NCBI RefSeq assembly: GCF_003852525.1
Contig: NZ_QAJL01000001.1
Location: 668,983-732,982 of the forward strand
Reading direction: 5' to 3'
Origin: Pedobacter sp. KBW06
GTDB lineage: Bacteria; Bacteroidota; Bacteroidia; Sphingobacteriales; Sphingobacteriaceae
DNA: 64,000 bases
Shown: positions 1-8,163 of the stretch, piece by piece
Position numbering within the stretch: the first letter of the stretch is position 1
How the letters are laid out: every line of letters begins with the position of its first letter
Position numbers and translations under genes: made by a program
The notes under the pieces: generated by a model
The model's database searches: none
What the model was told of the DNA's origin: nothing
What the model saw: the letters and a program-made list of their open reading frames with translations, nothing else

Positions 1-666
1 TTAGTTTTACTGCTTACTTCTTTATACACTTCGGCGCAAGCCATCAAATTTCATGTACAAGGGACTGTTCAGGACAGCAAGCATGCTAAATTTGCTTATT
101 TAACGACACTGTCCCATCAGGTTCCCATTTCCAGTTCAAAAATATTTATGGTCAGCCCGATAACAAACGGAAAGTTTGATTTCAAAGGGACGTTTGACCC
201 GGGCGAAAACGGCTATCAACATGCCTGTGTATTTGTCGAAGAGCGTGGCAACATTTCAAAAGAAGAGATGATTTCTAAATTCAACCAACTTATTCTGGTT
301 GTCGACAAAGAAAAGAATTTCAAGCACATCATACTTGAAAACATCGGGCTGGACATTCAAAATTTTGATCAGGTGAAAGAGGCCCGTATCGTATCCGGTG
401 GCAAACTGACTACCCAATTGCACGAATGGTTTGCTGCGTTAAGGGCTAAAGACGGTTCATTGTTGAAATTTGTAAAAAAATATCCTGCATCCATGATGAG
501 CCTTGATGCCGTATTCGAGATTAGTCAGGGCATTGGCGAAGCAAATAGTGACAGAATAGAAAGTTACTTCGGTTCTCCCAAAATGCTTTACGCCTCACTT
601 TCTGAGCAGTTAAAGAAGAGTAAAAAAGGAATCGCTTTAAAGAAGCGGATAGACAACTATAAGTAA
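1..666 (+). CDS. DUF4369-like exported protein, 5' end missing
   Basis: The frame is open from base 1 and ends at a TAA at 664-666, so the gene begins left of the window. The first visible residues are the hydrophobic end of a signal peptide (LVLLLTSLYTSAQA), followed by a beta-rich segment (IKFHVQGTVQDS) like the N-terminal DUF4369 domain found in many Bacteroidota TlpA proteins. An ATG at 148 is internal and should not be taken as the start. No thioredoxin CxxC is present, so it is a DUF4369-like module alone. It ends 3 bases before the TlpA-type gene and is probably in the same operon. The role is unknown; periplasmic location is inferred from the signal peptide. Confidence 0.7.
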   Translation, partial: LVLLLTSLYTSAQAIKFHVQGTVQDSKHAKFAYLTTLSHQVPISSSKIFMVSPITNGKFDFKGTFDPGENGYQHACVFVEERGNISKEEMISKFNQLILVVDKEKNFKHIILENIGLDIQNFDQVKEARIVSGGKLTTQLHEWFAALRAKDGSLLKFVKKYPASMMSLDAVFEISQGIGEANSDRIESYFGSPKMLYASLSEQLKKSKKGIALKKRIDNYK

Positions 667-669
667 TCC

Positions 670-1821
670 ATGGGATTAAGACTGATTTTAGTATTATTCC
701 TGACCAACATCATGGTTACGGCTTCGGGTCAACAAGAAATGTCAGGAAAATTATCGCTGACTGCCGATTTAAGCTCCACGCAGCGGCAACCGCATAAAGT
801 TTTAATTGAAAAAACAAACCTCGGTCGTTATGAGCGTAAAACAGACACCGTCTTCATCACCGGCCCTGAATTCAGTTATCAGACCACCCTTGATGAGCCC
901 GGATTTATAAAGGTCACTTTTTACTGGCCGGAAAAAAAACTCAGCTCAATTTCATTCCTGGGCATTCCTTCCGCTTATCAGTTATCCATCAATAAGGATC
1001 ATCAACCGGTAATGTCCACTGTTGTGCCCTCAGCAATAGAAACTCAAATCAATGCACTGGAAAAACAGGTGGCCGGCTATGAATCCAGATCGGATAGTTT
1101 GGTCAGAAGCATCAGCTATGAGCATAAAAAAATAACAGCGGTTGAAAAGAAAATCAGTTTCATCAGAGACTCGATGGAAAATGCCATTGACGGGCAGCTC
1201 TATAAAAAATTTATACTTGAGCACTTAAATACCGCAGCGGGTTTGTATGCACTTTGTAAATATGGCGACAGACCATTGGGAAATTCGCGGATCACTGCGC
1301 AACCGGAGCAGGTGGAATCCCTGTTCAATCAATTGGATAAAAGCATCAGTCAATTGCCTTCTGCTCAAACATTATTAAAGAAATTGTCCTTAGGCAGAGA
1401 ACTGACCATTGGCAAACCGATAAAAGACCTCTCTCTTCCTGACACTGCAGGCAAATATGTTAAAATAAGTGATTATAAAGGACAGTACCTGCTCGTAGAT
1501 TTTTGGGCCAGCTGGTGCCTGCCATGTCGCGCAGGGCATCCTTTACTCTTAAAAATTTACCGGAAGTATAAGAACTCGGGATTTCAAATCCTCAGCATTT
1601 CCCAGGATGAACTCAAAGCAAAAGTAGCCTGGAAACAGGCCATTCAGGAGGATTCCCTAAACCTTTGGCCCCAGCTAAGTGATTTTAATCACCTTGCACA
1701 AAAAGCCTTTGACATTCAATATGTACCATCAAATTACCTCATAGATCCGAAAGGAATTATTATTGCAAAAGACCTGAGAGGAGATGCACTGGAAAAGCAA
1801 TTGAAAAAGATATTTGAATAA
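670..1821 (+). CDS. TlpA-family thiol-disulfide oxidoreductase with N-terminal DUF4369-like domain
   Basis: 383 residues. A signal peptide (residues 1-21, ending ASGQQ) leads into a DUF4369-like region (about 25-125), a charged helical linker (about 130-235) and a C-terminal AhpC/TSA-thioredoxin domain (about 245-383). The active site is WCLPC with cysteines at about 283 and 286, and the cis-proline is in YVPSNYLI near the C-terminus. The family acts in the periplasm as a thiol reductant. It lies 3 bases after the preceding DUF4369-like gene and 5 bases before the glycosyltransferase gene, so one transcript is likely. In this setting it may reduce or protect cysteines of a secreted peptide; that is inference. 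Confidence 0.9.
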   Translation: MGLRLILVLFLTNIMVTASGQQEMSGKLSLTADLSSTQRQPHKVLIEKTNLGRYERKTDTVFITGPEFSYQTTLDEPGFIKVTFYWPEKKLSSISFLGIPSAYQLSINKDHQPVMSTVVPSAIETQINALEKQVAGYESRSDSLVRSISYEHKKITAVEKKISFIRDSMENAIDGQLYKKFILEHLNTAAGLYALCKYGDRPLGNSRITAQPEQVESLFNQLDKSISQLPSAQTLLKKLSLGRELTIGKPIKDLSLPDTAGKYVKISDYKGQYLLVDFWASWCLPCRAGHPLLLKIYRKYKNSGFQILSISQDELKAKVAWKQAIQEDSLNLWPQLSDFNHLAQKAFDIQYVPSNYLIDPKGIIIAKDLRGDALEKQLKKIFE

Positions 1822-1826
1822 CTGCT

Positions 1827-3533
1827 ATGATATTTTTATCCGCTCAACCCGACCAATACTATTTCCTGTGGCAACTGCAATTGCAGTTGTTCAATTTCCA
1901 GCGACTGGGAATTCATCCCCATCAGATTCATGTATTGATTGGTTATGATCCGAAAAGAGGTTTATCTACTTATTTTAAGGATTTGATTAAACAACACCCG
2001 GAGGTTAATATCCATGCGTATGAAGACAGCAGGGTAAAACCCGGATACCTATCCTCTATTCGACCTCACCTCATCGCAAAACATTTCAGGGCCAATAAAC
2101 ATCTCGAGACTAAAGCCGTATTCTATCACGATTCGGATATTATTTTTAACCGGCTTCCTGATTTTGAGAAATTATCAGCAGATGAGATCTGGTATGCTTC
2201 AGACACCAGAAACTACACGGATTCCAATTATATAAAGCAGGCAGGAGGCATAGCTACTTTCGGGCAAATGTCTGCGCTTATCGGCGTTTCAACCAGGCAG
2301 ATTGAGCAGCATGACCTGAATTGCGGAGGTGCACAATACCTTTTAAAAAAGGTTTCGGCCTCTTTTTGGGAAGAACTGGAATCAAATTCAGAATCCATGT
2401 TTTCCCTGCTGCATCAATTCAATATGCAATTGGGCTATTGTAATCCTAAAAAAATACAAGCCTGGTGTTCGGATATGTGGTGTATATGGTGGCAAGCCAT
2501 CAGAATGGGTAAGCAGGTCGCGATTCATGATGAATTGGATTTTGCCTGGGCCGATACCAGGATAGACGATTCTAAAATATTAACCATTACTCACTATACC
2601 GGGAGTGAATCTATTAAAGACAACAGGTTCTTCCGGAAGAACGATTATTTCAGCTGTTCACCTTTTAATGATGACTTTTCAGCCATAGATAAAAATTCTT
2701 ACAGCCATCTTGTAACGACAGAAATCAGGAAATACAAGCAATACCTGTTAAAAGAAAGGTGCAATTTAACTGACTTCAGCTTCCTGATACCAGTCCGCAT
2801 TGATTCCGAAGACCGGCTTGAAAATGTCTATATCATCACCAAATTTATTCACCAGTACTTCCATACAAATATCATTTTGATTGAAGCGGATGATGTTCAG
2901 AAACTGGATCCCAGCCAGCTTCCTGACACCCTGCAATATCACTTCATAAAAGACGACAATACCGGGTTCCACAGGACCCGGTACAACAACCTGTTAATCG
3001 GGCTCGCTGACACGCCCTACATTGCCTTATACGATACCGATGTCATTCTGCCCATCAAGCAGATCACAGCAGCCACGGAACTGCTAAGAACAGGTCAGCA
3101 GCAGATGGTCTATCCATATGACGGCAATTTCATCGGGGTCGATCTGCTGATGAAAGCAATGTTTTCAAAGCTATTAAATACAGGACTCTTTGAGCATAAC
3201 TCCGGCAAACTGCTATCTGCTTCAAAACGCTCCTATGGTGGTTGTGTATTTTTAAACAGGAAAGCCTATCAGGAAGCCGGCTTAGAAAACGAACATTTAA
3301 CCAGCTGGGGGCCAGACGATGTGGAACGCTGGAAGCGAATGCTATTATTGGGTTATCAGATCAAAAGAATACCAGGCTCTTTATACCATTTACCACACCA
3401 GGATTCGATCAACAGCGGTTACCCCAATAAAGACAAGCGTATTAAACTGACCAATGAATACTTAAAAATCTCTTCCATGCAAAGAATTGAACTGGAACAA
3501 TACATCAGCACCTGGAACTGGCCAAATACTTAA
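1827..3533 (+). CDS. Two-domain glycosyltransferase (GT-A type)
   Basis: 568 residues with no signal peptide, so cytoplasmic. The N-terminal half (1-300) carries a DxD-like motif in YHDSDIIF (D102, D104). The C-terminal half (about 310-560) looks like a second GT-A fold: FSFLIPVRID start, YDTDVI (D403, D405), then GGCVFLNRKAY and WGPDDVERWKRM, the pattern of galactosyltransferase-type C-terminal domains that bind the acceptor. Two catalytic domains in one chain suggest two successive sugar transfers. It sits in an operon between a TlpA-type protein and a LanC-like protein, which points to modification of a peptide or small molecule rather than cell-wall synthesis. The acceptor is unknown. Confidence 0.75.
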   Translation: MIFLSAQPDQYYFLWQLQLQLFNFQRLGIHPHQIHVLIGYDPKRGLSTYFKDLIKQHPEVNIHAYEDSRVKPGYLSSIRPHLIAKHFRANKHLETKAVFYHDSDIIFNRLPDFEKLSADEIWYASDTRNYTDSNYIKQAGGIATFGQMSALIGVSTRQIEQHDLNCGGAQYLLKKVSASFWEELESNSESMFSLLHQFNMQLGYCNPKKIQAWCSDMWCIWWQAIRMGKQVAIHDELDFAWADTRIDDSKILTITHYTGSESIKDNRFFRKNDYFSCSPFNDDFSAIDKNSYSHLVTTEIRKYKQYLLKERCNLTDFSFLIPVRIDSEDRLENVYIITKFIHQYFHTNIILIEADDVQKLDPSQLPDTLQYHFIKDDNTGFHRTRYNNLLIGLADTPYIALYDTDVILPIKQITAATELLRTGQQQMVYPYDGNFIGVDLLMKAMFSKLLNTGLFEHNSGKLLSASKRSYGGCVFLNRKAYQEAGLENEHLTSWGPDDVERWKRMLLLGYQIKRIPGSLYHLPHQDSINSGYPNKDKRIKLTNEYLKISSMQRIELEQYISTWNWPNT

Positions 3534-3563
3534 CCTGTTAAAATTTTCTTAAATTCTGAAACC

Positions 3564-4517
3564 ATGAACACAACACCTTCAACTATTGAACTCGATCTGT
3601 CGGACGCGCTCTTGTCAGCTGATGGTTACGGACTCAATAATGGCAAAATGGGATTATGTATTGCCTATTTTTTGAATGGAAGCAATGGCCATCGCCCTGA
3701 TGCCACACAAAAAGCAACAGCATTACTGGATGAAGTTGCTGAAAATATTGCCCTGGTGGAAGAATACAGCTTTAACGACGGACTGATTGGCATAGGCTGG
3801 GCGATAGAGTTTTTAGCGCAGAACAATTTTATCGAGGTCAATACGGATGATTTCCTGGAAGATCTGGACGATGAGCTTTATAAGTTAATCATGTACAGTA
3901 AAGCGCCCTCAATCGATCTGAATACCGGTACATTAGGACGGATGTTGTATTTATATAAACGGCTCACTGCCCAAAATCCGGAGCGCAATTTTTATAAAGA
4001 GATCTGCAATAAAGAGTGTATGGTGCTGTTGATTGACGAATTGTACGAAAGTTTAATTTCTGACGAGAATTCGGTACTGAATCAGGACTTCAACCAACTT
4101 GAGGAAGAGACCATTATAACCATCAGCCAATCCCTTATCATGGCATGCAAACTCCTTCCTCTGCAATTGAATTTTAGTTTATTAAATGAGATCATCTGTA
4201 AAATCACTTCAAAGATTGAAGCGCATTTTTCAAATCCCTCCATGGAAAAGGCTACAGATAACAGCAGGTTTTTGTGGCTGTTAAATGGATGGTATGAAGC
4301 CGGACTTAGCTTAAACATCAAGGAATGGAAAGAAAAAGCTTCGATAGAAATTGAGAACCCGGGCCAGACCTTTCATTCCGATGAACAGGCTTTTATTCTT
4401 AATAAATTTAAGCATACAGAGGTTTCATTTCCCCGGAATTCACTCCTCAATACACTATGGAGTGTATCAGCAGACAACCATGACCACAGCTGGTCTGAAG
4501 CATGGCTGTTGCAATGA
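3564..4517 (+). CDS. Short LanC-like protein lacking zinc ligands
   Basis: 317 residues. Three glycine-rich repeats typical of the LanC alpha/alpha toroid are visible: GLNNGKMGLCIAYF (about 23-36), FNDGLIGIGWAIEFL (about 74-88) and LNTGTLGRMLYLYK (about 119-132). Active LanC cyclases are usually around 400 residues and bind zinc through a Cys in WCYG and a Cys-His in CHG; neither motif is present here, and the C-terminal part is mostly polar helices. It is therefore probably not an active lanthionine cyclase, but could be a scaffold or a divergent family member. It is the last gene of the operon, 30 bases after the glycosyltransferase, and converges on the lipoprotein at 4538. Confidence 0.7.
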   Translation: MNTTPSTIELDLSDALLSADGYGLNNGKMGLCIAYFLNGSNGHRPDATQKATALLDEVAENIALVEEYSFNDGLIGIGWAIEFLAQNNFIEVNTDDFLEDLDDELYKLIMYSKAPSIDLNTGTLGRMLYLYKRLTAQNPERNFYKEICNKECMVLLIDELYESLISDENSVLNQDFNQLEEETIITISQSLIMACKLLPLQLNFSLLNEIICKITSKIEAHFSNPSMEKATDNSRFLWLLNGWYEAGLSLNIKEWKEKASIEIENPGQTFHSDEQAFILNKFKHTEVSFPRNSLLNTLWSVSADNHDHSWSEAWLLQ

Positions 4518-4537
4518 GAGATATCCGCCTGATTCAA

Positions 4538-5134
4538 TTACGGCTTCATGTTTGCCCGCAATTGTAATTCTTTATCTGCGTTCCAATATCCACAATCCAG
4601 CTGCAGAAATACCGAAGTATAGGGAATGGTTTCATTCGTTTTGATCACCAATACCTTAAACAATTTAGATTCCGCATCCAGTTTCTTAAACACCTCATCG
4701 TGAAGCAGGGTCTGAACGTTCTGTGCAGCAAACAAGGCTTTGGAATCCTGAATAAACTGAGTTACTCCTTTTGCCTGTTCTTCTTTGATAAAACCCAGCT
4801 CTTTATCCCGGTAAATGACCGGCTTCACATGTGTGGACTGATTGACCTGACCTAAAACGAGCTTTAACACCGGCAAGAGCTCTTCATTGGCATAGATATA
4901 TTCCATCCCCGGAGCATTTTGTTCCGGAAAGGCCTTATCTACAATCAGGATCCAGTTTCTATGTCCAAGGAAGGGAAGCTTTTCATCAAACTGCTGTTTC
5001 CAGTTGCTTTCTTTCTTTAGAGGGCTGGCCGTTGTTTTCTGCTCTGCAGCAAAATTACATCCGGCGATCAGGAAGGTACTGCTGATCCCCAGAGCGATCA
5101 GCAGTGTTTTTGAAATTGTTGACAATATTTTCAT
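4538..5134 (-). CDS. Lipoprotein with RbsD/FucU-like domain
   Basis: 198 residues. A lipoprotein signal ends in LIAGC (Cys26), so it should be anchored facing the periplasm or outside. Residues 50-195 resemble the RbsD/FucU sugar-mutarotase fold: LPFLGHRNWILIVDKAFP matches the family's conserved start, with the histidine of GHRN at the catalytic position, and it is followed by PGMEYIY. The family interconverts pyranose and furanose or alpha and beta anomers of ribose or fucose, and is normally cytoplasmic, so a lipoprotein form is unusual. It lies 70 bases downstream of the GH116 gene on the same strand, so acting on a sugar released by that enzyme is a reasonable inference. Confidence 0.6.
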   Translation of the reverse strand: MKILSTISKTLLIALGISSTFLIAGCNFAAEQKTTASPLKKESNWKQQFDEKLPFLGHRNWILIVDKAFPEQNAPGMEYIYANEELLPVLKLVLGQVNQSTHVKPVIYRDKELGFIKEEQAKGVTQFIQDSKALFAAQNVQTLLHDEVFKKLDAESKLFKVLVIKTNETIPYTSVFLQLDCGYWNADKELQLRANMKP

Positions 5135-5204
5135 GCGTGTGTAATTGCTTTTTTGATGTACTTACTGGATTCCTTGTACCTGATTACTGATGAGCTAAAT
5201 GTCA

Positions 5205-7925
5205 TCAGGAAAAAACGACACTTAAACTTTGATTTTCTTTGATCAGCAACCTGCTGTCGAAAATAAGCTCCAGGGTATCTCCCTGTTGTTTAAAGCGCAG
5301 TGGCACTTTTTTTTGATCCAGCATCGCCACCGCAGACTTCAAATTTCCTGTTCCTATTTTTTCCAGGCTTAACTTTTGAAGGGATAAATCACCATAGCTC
5401 AGTTTCAGCTGATGCGACTGCTTCGTCCCGGTTTGCTTCTGCACATAAGTACCCCATCCTTTGGCCGTGGTAAAGGCTGCTTTAAAATCCGCTTTGTTCC
5501 ATTTCGGCGCAAAGCCCAGTTCTCCTTTCGGGCCATGACAGGTAAAGCCGCAGGCGCTGATAAAAGTCCCGTAACTCGCCATTGCCCTGGCATAATGGTC
5601 ACTACATTCGATTTCATTAAAAGGATTTCTTTTTGAAGCATGGTAGCGGTCCTGGATCACCCGGGTCAGCACAAGGCTTTCCCCGATCATTCCCTCTGCC
5701 ATCATGTGTGCGGCCACCTGGTGCTCAAAGCCGCTCATACATTCATGGAAATACCCCAGCTGCCAGCTTACATTTTCGCCAAAAGGCTGTGGTTCATCGT
5801 GAGGATTGGTATTCATCACCATGCCCCCCTCTCCTTCAAGCGCGTAAGGACGCCCCCCAATATGGGTTTTAATATAAGGGCCTACATCCATCGTGAAATT
5901 GTATTTCCATAACGCTTTCAATGCTGCCAGCGCTTTATCCTTAGCGAGCACTCTGGGCAAACCCACCTGAAAGGCCCAACTCTGTCCGTATACCTGATCA
6001 ATATGACAGGTATTGTAGGAACCTAATTTCTTGCGGCCCTGTGCCGCATCGGGACGATGAATAAAGTACTCCCCGTTGAAAAGTTCCTTCTCCATGTTTT
6101 TTCGCCCATTGCCGGCATAGTTTTCACATATTTTAGCAAAATCCTTATCCCCCATTTCTTCGGCCATGAGCTGGGCTGCTTTTGCGGCCGCAATACAAAG
6201 CCCTACAATCCAGGCGATCTCTCCTTCCCAAACTGCATCCAATGTATTTTCCATTGGCGTATCGGTCATCCCATCCCCGTTTTTATCCTGGGCGAGCATA
6301 AATTCCACTGCTTTTTTGATCTTTGGCCAGTTCGTACGCAGAAAGGAGTCGTCGGCATTCATCTGGTGCTCCCTGTAAAAGCGCAATACCGTTCCTGCCT
6401 GCCCGTCGATTGCAGGATGGGTTTCATTTTCACCCCGGAACATGATGGCCCCGCTTTCTTCTTTAAATCCAAGGCCAAGATCTACGCGCTCACGCAGGTC
6501 TCTTTCCAGCTCGGGAAAGATCCGGGCAACGGCATGTGCATATTGCCAGACATGCGTACAGGTTCCGGCACAAGCCCCCACCCCTTCCCAGCTCCAGAAC
6601 CTTCCATCTGCAAACCTATAGGTGTTGGCAGTGGCCAGGGTCCCGATGTTTAAAAAGGTCCGCTCCATAAACCAATGTGGTAAGGTAGTATCGTTCCAGG
6701 TCTTCACCCAAAGCTCAGTTGTCCTGCTCAGCTTCCCAAAATGGGCATTGAGGTAAGTGCTTACGGCTTTCGCATCTTTAAACCTTTTACCATACTGATA
6801 TCCTGCTCCGGCATCCTTCACCAGATTTTTCAGTTTGGGATTGGCATTATTGAAATGCCAGCTGACCGAATAATTGGCGGTAACAGATTTCCCTGGGGCA
6901 AGACTTTGATGAATGCCAATAGCGGCAACCAGCTTTTCCGGAGCCAATGCGGTAGCCGACTCCACCGGAGTACTGTCAAAACTCTGCGCCTTTACCGGCC
7001 AGGGCTGAAAAGCCGCATAACCCTTCGCATTCCCGCCATGAAAGCTGAAACACATGGTACCATGGTCTATTGCTTTAGCCAGCTCTTCGGATCCCCCAAA
7101 AGTGGAAAAGATATGTGTGGCATTTGCCGTAGAAAGGGCTTCATTTTTGCGTTTTCCGGAACCTTCCTTAGCGCTTAATTTATTGACGCCGTTTTCCATC
7201 CAGCCGATCAGGGAAACTTCTGCAGGGCTGCTGCTTGTATTTTTTACCTCCAGCCTCAATACCGTCGCCGGCAATGCCGAATCGGCAGCATCGAGCGGAA
7301 TAAAAGGAGAATAGACTTTCAATTGAACAGTCAGCGGAAAATCTTTGCTGCTATAACTGATCGTTGCCATCGGATAGGCAGGCCTGAAAGTAACCTCGTC
7401 CCAATGTTCTTCGTTTAATTCTTTTACGATGGTCTTTCCATTGATGACCAGTTTTACCGCAAAACCTTGTTCCAGGACCCGTTTATTGGCTGCAATGGCC
7501 GGCTCTATATAGGCCGCACCATCCCGCACACGAATCTGCCTTACAGAGGTCCCGTCATTCCAGTTCACTACTTTAGGATCGATCCCTTCCTGATTCCCCT
7601 CAAAGGTTTCATTGTAAATCTGCCAAAGCCAAAGCCTCCCGTCTCCGCCAACATATACTGTTCCTGCATGTAAACCTCCTACAGGCATTCCGATATATTT
7701 CAGTTCGTTCCTGGTTTTAAGATAAGCCGTAGCCTGACCCCGGTTAAAAAGTGATTTCAACCATTGCGGATCTATGTTCTTTTCTTCGGGAATATTGTGT
7801 TTCGGATAGTCGGAGGCAAAAATGCTTTTTGCCCAGACGGGGAATTGCAGGAAGGCAAAGCCTGCGGTCAGCAAACCTGCTTTCTTTATAAAGTCCCTTC
7901 GTGCTGTTGAGGTTGTTTTTATCAT
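5205..7925 (-). CDS. GH116-family beta-glucosidase/glucosylceramidase-like enzyme, Tat-exported
   Basis: 906 residues. The N-terminus has a twin-arginine signal (ARRDFIKKAG, then a hydrophobic stretch ending VWA). An N-terminal beta-sandwich (about 70-370) precedes an (alpha/alpha)6 domain (about 400-870). By comparison with human GBA2, the nucleophile would be E447 in WSWEG and the acid/base D563 in ENTLD; both regions also keep the flanking FPELE and GLCIAAA patterns. The GH116 family removes beta-linked glucose, xylose or N-acetylglucosamine; the exact substrate cannot be read here. The upstream region shares a motif pair with the GH95-like gene, suggesting joint control. The next gene downstream is an RbsD/FucU-like lipoprotein. 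Confidence 0.88.
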   Translation of the reverse strand: MIKTTSTARRDFIKKAGLLTAGFAFLQFPVWAKSIFASDYPKHNIPEEKNIDPQWLKSLFNRGQATAYLKTRNELKYIGMPVGGLHAGTVYVGGDGRLWLWQIYNETFEGNQEGIDPKVVNWNDGTSVRQIRVRDGAAYIEPAIAANKRVLEQGFAVKLVINGKTIVKELNEEHWDEVTFRPAYPMATISYSSKDFPLTVQLKVYSPFIPLDAADSALPATVLRLEVKNTSSSPAEVSLIGWMENGVNKLSAKEGSGKRKNEALSTANATHIFSTFGGSEELAKAIDHGTMCFSFHGGNAKGYAAFQPWPVKAQSFDSTPVESATALAPEKLVAAIGIHQSLAPGKSVTANYSVSWHFNNANPKLKNLVKDAGAGYQYGKRFKDAKAVSTYLNAHFGKLSRTTELWVKTWNDTTLPHWFMERTFLNIGTLATANTYRFADGRFWSWEGVGACAGTCTHVWQYAHAVARIFPELERDLRERVDLGLGFKEESGAIMFRGENETHPAIDGQAGTVLRFYREHQMNADDSFLRTNWPKIKKAVEFMLAQDKNGDGMTDTPMENTLDAVWEGEIAWIVGLCIAAAKAAQLMAEEMGDKDFAKICENYAGNGRKNMEKELFNGEYFIHRPDAAQGRKKLGSYNTCHIDQVYGQSWAFQVGLPRVLAKDKALAALKALWKYNFTMDVGPYIKTHIGGRPYALEGEGGMVMNTNPHDEPQPFGENVSWQLGYFHECMSGFEHQVAAHMMAEGMIGESLVLTRVIQDRYHASKRNPFNEIECSDHYARAMASYGTFISACGFTCHGPKGELGFAPKWNKADFKAAFTTAKGWGTYVQKQTGTKQSHQLKLSYGDLSLQKLSLEKIGTGNLKSAVAMLDQKKVPLRFKQQGDTLELIFDSRLLIKENQSLSVVFS

Positions 7926-8163
7926 TTATGTGGTTCTTTCTGTGTGTTCATCGAAACATCAGGGATCGCCCGGAAGCCCGGCATGCAAATCCGGCTCCGA
8001 AACCCTGAGGCATAGGGAGATCAGAAGCGCCCGGAGCACCTGCAAATAACCAGCTGTTCAATTAAATCTAAAGGGTTTAACCGAGATAATTTCTGTTATG
8101 CCAAAATCACTTAATATAATGATGAAAGGATACAACATTTACCTGCAGGGCGATCAGTGCGGA
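7926..8163 (-). promoter_or_regulatory. Leader of the GH116 gene with shared motif pair and GC-rich repeats
   Basis: 238 bases lie between the GH95-like and GH116 genes. AATTAAATCTA at 8060-8070 and ATGCCAAAA-N3-CTTAAT at 8098-8115 (plus-strand reading) recur before the GH95-like gene with the same 38-base offset. On the minus strand the first element reads TAGATTTA, close to the Bacteroidota -7 consensus TAnnTTTG. Nearer the start codon the DNA is GC-rich, with CGCCCGGA repeated at 7967-7974 and 8028-8035, each preceded by ATCAG, and short inverted repeats. I cannot match it to a known riboswitch. Confidence 0.4.

Noticed and set aside
3564-4517. Active lanthionine cyclase annotation for the LanC-like gene
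   Set aside because: Zinc ligands (WCxG, CHG) are absent and the protein is about 100 residues shorter than active cyclases.
6057-6653. 198-codon open frame on the + strand inside the GH116 gene
   Set aside because: It lies fully antisense to a well-supported 906-residue enzyme and shows no family pattern; it is a by-product of the GC-rich coding strand.
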